The notes under the pieces were generated by a model that ran no database searches, was not told the DNA's origin, and saw nothing but the letters and a program-made list of their open reading frames with translations. A program made the position numbers and the translations under genes. This document shows, in pieces, positions 56,628-64,000 of a stretch of 64,000 nucleotides of DNA (within the stretch, counting starts at the first letter, position 1; every line of letters starts with the position of its first letter). The DNA is from Brachionus koreanus (taxonomy: Eukaryota; Rotifera; Eurotatoria; Ploima; Brachionidae), in the NCBI GenBank assembly GCA_016987375.1, contig PJRA01000016.1, forward strand, positions 1,198,740 to 1,262,739, written 5' to 3'.

Positions 56628-59600
56628 ATGAATGAAATTGAGCTAGACAAACTTCACAAATTTGAGGACCTGCAAAAGGCCAGTTTCATTTTACGCAAAG
56701 CACTGAAAGACATTAAGTCAATAACTGCCACTTCTAATTCAAACAGTCTCAATTTGAGCAGCTCGAGCAACGCTTCAAGCGTTTCAGAGGACACATGTTT
56801 AGCTTTCGACAATCTGACCTATTCCTCTTCGGTCGAGAGTCTAAACCAGACTAAGTTGAGCGCCGCCGACTGGAAGAAAACAACACTTAAATCAATAAAA
56901 AGAAAAGACAAAATGAGAAAAGTGCCAGTGCGCTGCGAGCCGAGCAGGTCGTTGATACATGCCAAGTCGATGCCAAGCCTTGAGACCAATCTAATAACCA
57001 ATAACGAATACGAAAAGCAGCTGCGTAAACTGTTCAGGAACAAATCGCTTAATAGAAGCATCAGAAGGGCCAAGTCGGTCTATTATCGCAACAGACGGTC
57101 TAAATCACTCGAAGACTTGACTGTTGAGGAGAAGCTAAATTTTTTGAAAAACACCAGCTCTAGTTATTTAAAATTGAACAGTGCTAGACGTTCGAGAAGC
57201 AGGTCTATTGACTCTAGCTCGTCTACGGCTAGCACTGGTCTTGCCAGCGACATATCAAGCTCGTATTTTCACGAGCTGAGCGATTGGTCGCCCGAGTTCA
57301 GCTCGTCCGACTCTGACTCGTCCGAAGACGGTCTATTTTTTGACTGGCAGGGAAATTTGTCCAGCATAGCTTTTGTAAGTACGCCATTAAGCTAAATAGA
57401 TTTTGTTTTAACTAACATGCAAATTTAAAAGAGTGAGTTTAATTCAAGCGATGACTCGGACAGTGAGTTGGATGAAGATGAGCGCATTTTTAAAAAAGAC
57501 TTTGTTGACATGTGTCAAACATCCGATCAGGGATGTTCTATGTTGTCGCATAAATTGGACAATGATTCTAAGACTATTGAGAGCATGTTGAATGAAGTCA
57601 TGAGCCGAATGCTTACTATTCATCCGAGATTAAAAAAAACTCAAATGCCAGTGTCTACATCTTGTTTACAAAATGATTTTTTGAATTGTTTTCAAATAAC
57701 TAGCGACCATTTGAACAGTAAATGATTTTTTTTTTATATTTTTTTTTTTATCACCAAAATTCAATTTAAATATTGATCACAAAACCAGCACAAAATTTTT
57801 TGTGCAATTTTTCAGAAAATTAATAAAACTCCTTCAAATTATTTGGTAAACAAAAATAATATTAAAAAATTTCTTAAATATTGCACAAAAAATCTAAAAA
57901 TATGAAAATGTAAAAATGTAAAATTATTTTCATTTTGCCAACATCACTCTTTGTTCCTCTGAAGTCTCGTATCACCACTATTAGATTTTTTTATTAATTG
58001 ATTATTAAACCAATCTTGTAACGGTTTGAGTTATTAGTTACACAAAATTCAAACCCTCATAACTTAGGAATGGTAAAAGTCAAATCAAAAAAAATTTTTT
58101 TTTACTTAATCCTTATTTTATTATCTGTTAAAAATTATTTTTGTATAGAGACAACACATCGTTGTCAGTTAAAATCTCAATTTTGTCTTAAGACCCTATA
58201 TAACTGATTGTAAAAAAAGTTTGAATCTTTTTTAAACATGATTCAATACGTAGAATCAATTGTTGTTCTGTTGTTGCTTCCCAACCTCTTTCATTGACAT
58301 TCTGTGCCAAGATACCCCAAAATAGTCCTCTATTGGTCTTGCTTGTGGAATATTTGGAGGATTAATGCCTTTTGGTACATAATAAACCATTTCATCCATT
58401 CAAGAAATCGATCTTCAGCAGATCTATGAGCACTTGTTAAACCAGGCCAAAAAAAAAAAATTTTAGTCACTTTGATACTTTTCTATGAATTTGTTTATTT
58501 TCATTTTCCTTGTCAACTGTATAATACCCAGCATTTGCCGTATGCCGTCTTTCTGCAAATGCCTTCATAGATAAAGTGATTCGCAGCATCCGCCTTTGAA
58601 ATATTTGGATTATTTACAAAATAATTTTTCACCCTTTTTTCAATAGCCATTCTTTCAGCACCATTTATTATTTTTTTCAAAAAAATCTTTTAAATAATAT
58701 AAATTTTGTGCTTTTCTGCAAATGTATTGACCATTGTTGCAATTTGAAAAATTTAATTAAGTTTTATGTATCTAATTATGCAACATCCGTTACTCTTCTT
58801 TTTTACCTTTCCCGAGACATATTTCACTTGTTTGTGTTGTTTCAATAATTTGAAAATTTTCATTTAGAATTATTATTTTATTAAAATTTCTAGAATTAAA
58901 TAAACAAGGTTGTGTGAAATTGAATATAAAAGAACAAATATTAAAAATTCTTATTCAAACTTTTATTTTAAAAATCAAAAGCAAGTTCGCTAAGTACAAC
59001 ATGATGTACTGCAAATTTAGCACTATTTAAATTTGGACAAATTTGGCTATGTTGCATTTACAGAACTAGTAAAAAGTCTTTAGAACAAAAAGTTAAAAAA
59101 AAATAAAAATAAAATTAAAATAAAAAAATTTAAAAAAAAGTAAAAATACGAAAGGCTAAAAAATAGAAAAAAAATTTTTTATTTGATACATTTAGATATA
59201 TTTATATGAACAATGGAACAGAATAAATTAGTTCTGTTTTCATTTATTTTTCACTCAACTCACAAAGACGATTTGAAATTGTTTGTAGTTTAAGTTTATT
59301 AGAGGTCTTATGATGTAAAATATTGGTAGGAGTATCGTTTTTTGGTTTTAGAATAGAACGGAAAGCTTAATTTGGAATTACTTCTTGATATTAGCTTCTC
59401 AAAGAGAGTTAAGAGATGGAAAAGAATAATCTAGGATAGATCCAATTAAAGAATTGTATAAGTTTCTTATCATGGGCAAAGTAAAATTTTTGATTCAAAA
59501 TTGCTCAAAATATTTTAAATGCGCAATTAAATTTCATCGCACATTTTTGAATATTTGTAACATTTCAAAGCTTTATTTTTGAACTGTTGAAAAAGGATTG

Positions 59601-60107
59601 TAATTTCTAAAAATGCATTGAAATTACATTGCGCATTTAAAATATTTTGAGCAATTTTGAAAAATGAAATTTGATCAAAAATTTTACTTTGCCCTTATCA
59701 TGTCAAATAGGTCCCATTTTTTATTTGATAAGATTTTAATTAAATTCAACGTAAAATTACAATGTTCTTTAATATTTTCTTTCATTAAACTAAAGGTTAA
59801 TTTACTATCAAATTTAATACCAAGAAACTTTTTTATTAATAAACTAATTTTTTTTTTTATTAATCATTTTTTTCCTAAAGATTCTAATGGAAATACAAAT
59901 TGTTTTATTTGCATGTCCAATTTTGATGTTGATGATGAGGCGTCCAAACTAGCTTCGTGTGAGCACATGTATCACAAGATTTGTCTACAACTATGGCTAT
60001 CCAAGTCAAATATTTGTCCCATGTGCTCGTGTTCAAATGGCCTATTAGAAAGATCAAATAGTCTTATATCTAATCAACGATTAATAAAACGTGAAACTTT
60101 GTTATAG
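56628..60107 (+). CDS. Ser/Arg-rich protein with a C-terminal RING-H2 domain (putative E3 ubiquitin ligase)
   Basis: Three exons, 56628-57374, 57432-57717 and 59881-60107, give 419 residues. Junction 1 (GTAAGT...AAAAG) is phase 0. Junction 2 (A/GTAAAT at 57718, TTTCCTAAAG at 59880) is phase 1 on both sides, so the frame closes exactly as LN/NSNGNTNCFIC. Without this splice exon 2 would end four codons later. The N-terminal ~350 residues are low-complexity, rich in Ser, Arg and acidic runs (SRSRSIDSSSSTAST, SSSDSDSSEDG). The RING-H2 is C-x2-C-x14-C-x-H-x2-H-x2-C-x10-C-x2-C, with HMYHKICLQLWLSKSNICPMC. RING-H2 proteins recruit ubiquitin-loaded E2 enzymes; the substrate is unknown. Exons 1-2 are less AT-rich than the flanks. 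The 3-exon join is inferred; RING identity is firm. Confidence 0.7.
58019..58792 (-). mobile_element. Degraded DD36E mariner relative inside an intron (copy 3)
   Basis: 774 bp between TA and TA. The inverted ends are TAACGGTTTGAGTTATTAGT and, on the reverse complement, TAACGGATGTTGCATAATTA, which match the TAACGGGTG-TGCATAA ends of the copy at 49327. The minus strand still reads FWPGLTSAHRSAEDRFLEWM, DEMVYYVPKGINPPNIPQAR and PIEDYFG, with the second Asp changed to Gly and the third catalytic Glu kept. The N-terminal half is mostly lost. Confidence 0.8.
59230..59850 (-). mobile_element. LINE reverse-transcriptase relic, split by a MITE
   Basis: The minus strand from 59850 reads FLGIKFDSKLTFSLMKENI, HCNFTLNLIKILSNKKWDLF; after the insert at 59474-59694 it continues IRNLYNSLIGSILDYSFPSL, then frame-broken remains. 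This is the same region as FDENLFFDSH...LKILAQKSWKY in the relic at 8811-9074. It sits antisense inside the long intron of the RING-H2 gene. Confidence 0.75.
59474..59694. mobile_element. 221-bp foldback MITE with 7-bp target duplication
   Basis: Ends GGGCAAAGTAAAATTTTTGA and its exact inverse, with about 70-bp inverted arms that also share CAAAATTGCTCAAAATATTT and TAAATGCGCAAT. It is flanked by TTATCAT on both sides (59467-59473 and 59695-59701). An 8-bp duplication shifted by one base is also possible, which would fit hAT. No coding capacity. It interrupts a LINE relic. Confidence 0.85.
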
Positions 60108-60475
60108 CTATTATTTTTAGTTGTTTTTATTTTTTTTTTTCATATTTTAAACAATAAAATTTTTAGTCAATCTTTACCAAATTACTAAGTTAATTGTTTC
60201 AAAACTTTGTGAAAAAGCACTATTTGGTTTAAGATTCATTTTTATGACAAGAAAATTCTAAAAAAAATACCTAATTTCAATTTATATTGAAATAAATGTT
60301 ACGGTATGAAAATAACCGTTTATATTATTTACAATTTACTTAGATTATATCTTTATGAGTCATAAATCATAAGTCATAAATCTTTATGACCGATTTAATT
60401 GACAATTTATTTTGATTTAACTTCTTTATTATTATTGACCTAATTACTGTGTATAAATAAGAATTGTGATTCTTA
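60108..60475. other. 3' flank of the RING-H2 gene
   Basis: AT-rich; AATAAA at about 60151. Short repeats of AGTCATAAATC-TATGA occur at 60357-60392. Nothing else recognised. Confidence 0.4.
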
Positions 60476-60699
60476 TTAACACTAGAACGCCCGAGGGGTT
60501 TTTTAGACCCCTTTTTGAAAAATTGAAACTTGAATTTTATCACATATAAATAAAATTTTAAAAAATGGCTTTCATTAGATAAAAATGTAAATTTTAATTT
60601 TTTAGAAAATCAATAAATTCTCAAATAAAAATTTCCAATTTATCTTAATAACTTTATTTTAAATTTTCATGAAAAATCAGCTGGGTTTTCTAGTGTTAA
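60476..60699. mobile_element. piggyBac-type MITE, second copy
   Basis: 224 bp between TTAA and TTAA, with terminal CACTAGAA at both ends. The subterminal hairpin at 60494-60512 (AGGGGT / ACCCCT, 7-nt loop) sits at the same offset as in the 7598 copy and is followed by the same TTGAAAAATT. Size and ends match the first copy; the interior has diverged. Confidence 0.75.
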
Positions 60700-60870
60700 A
60701 GGGGTTTTTTAGAACTTTGTATTTTCTCTTATTTTACAACAATCTTTTAAATAAACGTTTATATAAACAATATCGATCTTTGTCTTCACTTATCTCCTCT
60801 GAAGTTAATCTAAGGAATCAGGCCAATTTCGTAGACTAACATAAATAAAAAAATAAAACGATTTCTTATA

Positions 60871-60950
60871 CAGTTGAACCTCGTTATAACGAATCACTCC
60901 GTTCCAAAAAAGCGTGTTCGTTTAATAGAGGTTTTCATTAAAAATGAATG
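60871..60950. mobile_element. pogo/Tigger-like transposon end
   Basis: CAGTTGAACCTCGTTATAAC followed by GAA and, further on, TTCGTTTAATAGAGGTTTTC. This is the usual terminal sequence of Tigger/pogo elements. The facing end is not clear; about 61140-61300 and 62530-62610 (AAGAGGTCTTTATATAACC) may be further remains. No transposase motif is intact. Confidence 0.5.
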
Positions 60951-61769
60951 GGAAAAAATTAAAATTTTTTTTTGGTTCCAAAAATTTTTATTAACACAAG
61001 AAAACCCCTTTTTTATAGATTAAAATTTGATTTTTTTTTGATAGAAATAAAATTTTATAATACAGCTTTTAAAAATTAATCATTTTGTTTTTAATTGTTA
61101 AAACATTTTAATTAATTTTTAGAAAAAAAAATTCAAATTGTCTTAATAAATTGGGTACGAGTCGAAAGCAGGAAAAATAAATTGGCGATGCAACAACACC
61201 CAATTTCCGAATTGCCAAGGAGCTTTATATACTAATGGATTAAAGCAATTCAAGCTAAAATTAGAGATTTGGCAGAAAAACGAACTTAAAAAATACTCCA
61301 CTCATTTCAATAAGATGAACATCTTTTTTATTAAAAAAAAATATCTATTATTTTTCTATGATTCTAATTCAATAAAAACATGTATTTTAAAAAAACTTAA
61401 ACAAAATTAATAAAAAATAATTATTTATAATAAAATACTAACAAAAAAGTGGAAAAAAGTTTTTTTTTAATAAAAAATACTCGAAATAAAATAGATCTAA
61501 TAAGATCCTAGGTTCGAGATTTCTATTGTGAATTGTCATTGTCGTACAATACAAGGCTCACCAGTAACTAATGATAACTTGGAAGGTTGGCATCATGCTC
61601 TGCATTCAACTTTTAATTAATTTTCTTTGCTTAATTGATGCTCTTAAGCTGGAACAATTTAATACTGAAAATGTTTTTGTACAATTATCAACTGGAGTAG
61701 TCAACAAACTCAAGTAAAGTATAACATGCTTTACTTGAGGAAAAAATAACTAATTTAATTGAAAACTAA
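60951..61769. other. Gene-free stretch, possible Tigger interior
   Basis: A plus-strand fragment at about 61200-61290 (RIAKELYILMD, then AKIRDLAEKRT, in different frames) could be transposase debris. The rest is AT-rich. Confidence 0.3.
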
Positions 61770-62221
61770 ATCCGAGGGGACAAAAACAGGCAAAAAACAA
61801 TATTTAAACGCTGTTTAAACGGCGTTTGAGAGCCGTTTTTTTTCGCGTTTTTGGACCAAAAAAAATAGAAAAAAAGATTTAATAAACAAAACAGAATATT
61901 TCATTTAGAGTGTTTTTAAACTCTTATTCTTTTATTCATAAATCATAAATTTTTTCAGGAATGATTTTAAATAATCAAATTATTTGTTTTAATATTAATT
62001 TTAAAATAATAATAATAATTAAAATTAATAATTAAATCTTTTAAAAAATAATCGAAAAAAATAAAAAAAAAACTTAAACTACTAATTTTTTTTAAACATA
62101 AATAATGATTTTTTTTTCTTCCTGTTTTACCCTATTTTATGGTCTGATTTTATTTTGTTTAAACGCTCACATTTAAATTGCGTTTAAACAATGTTTTCTG
62201 CTTGTTTTTGTCCTCTCGGAT
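61770..62221. mobile_element. Inverted-repeat (foldback) element of about 450 bp
   Basis: Left end ATCCGAGGGGACAAAAACAG; right end, reverse complement, ATCCGAGAGGACAAAAACAA. Both continue GCA/GCC-AAAACA-T-TTTAAACGC. GTTTAAACG-type words recur near both ends. The interior is AT-rich and non-coding. The target duplication is unclear. Confidence 0.75.
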
Positions 62222-62874
62222 ATAGTTTTGAAAAATGTAATTTCATTTTGTAAATTTATGTTATATTTTAGCTGAATTTAAAAAGAAATTAATTAAAAGA
62301 GAATTAAATATAAATTGATTGAATAATTTTATGTGTAATAAATAATTTTTTGTATAAATTTTATTATTGTCAAAACAAGTTAAGTCGAAATTATAACTAG
62401 TATCTGTTGAATGTTACCTGTCCAAAATAACCTGTCGAAACTAAGCATATTCTCTAATGTCAGTTAATTTTTTTTCTAAAATTCGTTCCAACAAGGTTTA
62501 TTTAAATTAAGATAAGTTAGTTGGTGAAATTTTTTGGTTATCTACTTTGAAGAGGTTTTGTAAAGAAGAGATTGATTATAAAGAGGTCTTTATATAACCA
62601 AAATACACACAAGTCAAATTGTTTCTCATTTTTTTGAACGTTACATAAGTGGTTCGTTCGACTTTACCTTATAATTAAAATAACATAACACGGCAAAATG
62701 AAAATAATTTTACATTTTTAAATTTTTCTTATTTTTTAGATTTATTTTTATTGTGCAATCTTTCAGAAAATTAAAAAAAAACTTTCTAAATTTTTTTTTT
62801 TTTTTGAAAAAAAAAGTAGCTTTTTAATTAAAATTAATAAAAATAAATTTAAACATGGTTGAATATTTTTATTT
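62222..62874. other. 3' flank of CTU1, no gene seen
   Basis: AT-rich. A stretch at about 62400-62660 has several AGAGGT-TTTATA-like words seen in Tigger-type ends. It presumably contains the CTU1 polyadenylation site. Confidence 0.35.
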
Positions 62875-64000
62875 TCAAAAATCAGGAATAGTTTCCAACT
62901 TTTGATTTTGTTTGTTTTGACACGAGCTATTTTTGTTTGAACAACATGATTCATTATTGTTTTCGCCTCTTGCACAACACGACTCTACTTCATTTAAAGA
63001 CAGCTGACTTGAAGTCAAGCTCAAATTGTTCATACTAGAATTGAGCGAATAAGATGGACTTAGGTTGTATATTTTTCTTAGCCGCTGAGTTTTTCCAATT
63101 CCAAGTTTAGGCAAGCCTCTATTCAAGCCTTCAAGGAGATTGCATGCTTTACACAAGTTCATGCTTGATATATAACCACATCGTTCACATATGCCCTGAA
63201 TTGGCAGCTTTGCATCTTTTTTTACTGCCAATTTCTCACCAGAATGAATAATATCAATAATACTTCTAGGTCTAATCGCCTCTAAATCTTTAATATACGC
63301 TCTGGCGTAGCCACGATACGCATTTGGCGAGTACACACACTCAGTTGAAAAATAATCAAGCTTCTTAAAATATGCATACATAACTATTTCTTTTTCATAA
63401 GTGTACTTGAACGGCTTGCAGCGGGGTATAGCGCCTTCGTTGCCGGTAGTAATGGCAGTACACCTTTGCAGACGTCCAATGTCTCCTCTGAGCACGTTCA
63501 TAAGAACTGTTTCGGCCAAGTCGTCAGCATTATGGCCAGTGACAATTTTGTTAACACCCAGCAGTAGTCCGCCACGGTCCAAAGCCTGTCGACGGAAGAC
63601 GCCGCAAAAAGTGCAGTTATTTTTGCGGCCGACTTTTTTCACTATTTCATCCATTGTCCAACCGTACAAGTCGTCATAGGTGACCACTTTAAGCGGTAGG
63701 TTATACTCAACCTGGTTTCGCTTGACACTTTCCAGCGAGTCGTCACGATAGCCAGTGATTCCTTCGTCTACTGAAATCAATATAAGCTCAAGACCGTAGC
63801 TATAGCGCTCATTGAGAGTCTTAAGGACGTATGCCAGGACTGTTGAGTCTTTGCCACCGCTAGCACCGATTCCGATTTTTTCACCAGGCTTAAAAATGCC
63901 CGAGTCGCTTATCGTTTTATGTATTTCTTCCTCGAAAACAAAAAAAAAGCACTCTTTGCACATGGCATCGGCTGTCTTAGGCCTTTTTAGTATAGCCTTG
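62875..64000 (-). CDS. CTU1: Cytoplasmic tRNA 2-thiolation protein 1 (partial at the right edge)
   Basis: 374 residues on the minus strand; the first ATG region lies beyond base 64000 (the frame is open to the edge: [19 protein letters not shown]). CTU1, with CTU2, adds sulphur to the wobble uridine of tRNA-Lys, -Glu and -Gln, using Urm1 as sulphur carrier. Motifs: the N-terminal zinc-type CxxC (MCKECF); the PP-loop SGGKDST binding [28 protein letters not shown] (catalytic-type cysteines); [23 protein letters not shown]; and near the end the second zinc cluster [16 protein letters not shown] and [13 protein letters not shown]. After the conserved part a ~75-residue Ser/Asn-rich tail contains CC pairs ([21 protein letters not shown]). 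No intron is seen in this part. Confidence 0.95.
   Translation of the reverse strand, partial: KAILKRPKTADAMCKECFFFVFEEEIHKTISDSGIFKPGEKIGIGASGGKDSTVLAYVLKTLNERYSYGLELILISVDEGITGYRDDSLESVKRNQVEYNLPLKVVTYDDLYGWTMDEIVKKVGRKNNCTFCGVFRRQALDRGGLLLGVNKIVTGHNADDLAETVLMNVLRGDIGRLQRCTAITTGNEGAIPRCKPFKYTYEKEIVMYAYFKKLDYFSTECVYSPNAYRGYARAYIKDLEAIRPRSIIDIIHSGEKLAVKKDAKLPIQGICERCGYISSMNLCKACNLLEGLNRGLPKLGIGKTQRLRKIYNLSPSYSLNSSMNNLSLTSSQLSLNEVESCCARGENNNESCCSNKNSSCQNKQNQKLETIPDF

Noticed and set aside
59664..59880. N-terminal extension of the RING frame starting at 59664
   Set aside because: Its first bases lie in the right arm of a MITE and the rest is the complement of LINE reverse-transcriptase sequence; a splice acceptor at 59880 gives a better exon start in the right phase.
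1..64000. CRISPR arrays, prokaryotic operons or a phage-defence system
   Set aside because: No spaced short repeats, no ribosome-binding sites or gene clusters; the genes have introns and are animal-type.

Overview
This is a eukaryotic, animal-type window. The DNA is very AT-rich, with runs of A and T everywhere. Genes are split by introns, mostly 45-100 nt with GT...TTTNAG ends. The genes themselves are metazoan: a HYDIN-type ciliary protein, PAXBP1, an ankyrin/SOCS-box protein, an SLC47-type MATE transporter, Ly6 proteins and CTU1. The jockey/RTE-style retroelement relics, the low GC content and the small secreted cysteine-rich genes look most like a monogonont rotifer such as Brachionus. 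That species-level reading is inference. There are two assembly gaps (33105-33526 and 50300-50362).

Layout, left to right. The 3' end of HYDIN (1-6825, +) leads into a gene-poor stretch of mobile-element debris (6.8-14 kb). Two tail-to-tail paralogues for small secreted proteins follow (13977-14705 + and 15460-16212 -). They share a duplicated five-cysteine motif that I do not recognise. Two almost identical intronless calreticulin genes (17842-19077 and 23129-24364, both +) sit in a 1,600-bp direct duplication and flank a decayed PAN-type secreted-protein gene. PAXBP1 (24795-30828, +, seven exons, one 3-kb intron) is followed by an ankyrin/SOCS-box gene (31108-31956, +). From 32 to 42 kb there are mostly LINE and Tc1/mariner fragments. 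Within them lie a coiled-coil gene (34193-35048, +), a degenerate tRNA and a secreted cysteine-rich gene (38189-39055, -).

At 42.7-45 kb two Ly6/uPAR-like genes (+) alternate with two identical tRNA-Thr(AGT) genes (-). A 12-exon MATE transporter (45085-47381, -) can be spliced completely from the sequence. From 47.4 to 56.6 kb I see only repeats and transposon relics. At 56628-60107 (+) three exons join in phase to give a Ser-rich protein ending in a RING-H2 domain; its second intron holds a mariner relic and a LINE fragment that was itself hit by a small inverted-repeat element. The right end has further MITEs and the CTU1 tRNA thiolation gene (62875 to beyond 64000, -).

The genes are independent eukaryotic units, not operons or one pathway. 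The strongest unexplained items are the C-x11-W-x-C ... C-x-C-x5-C secreted family, a TTAA-flanked MITE family whose subterminal hairpin differs in sequence but still pairs in both copies, and the recent calreticulin duplication.
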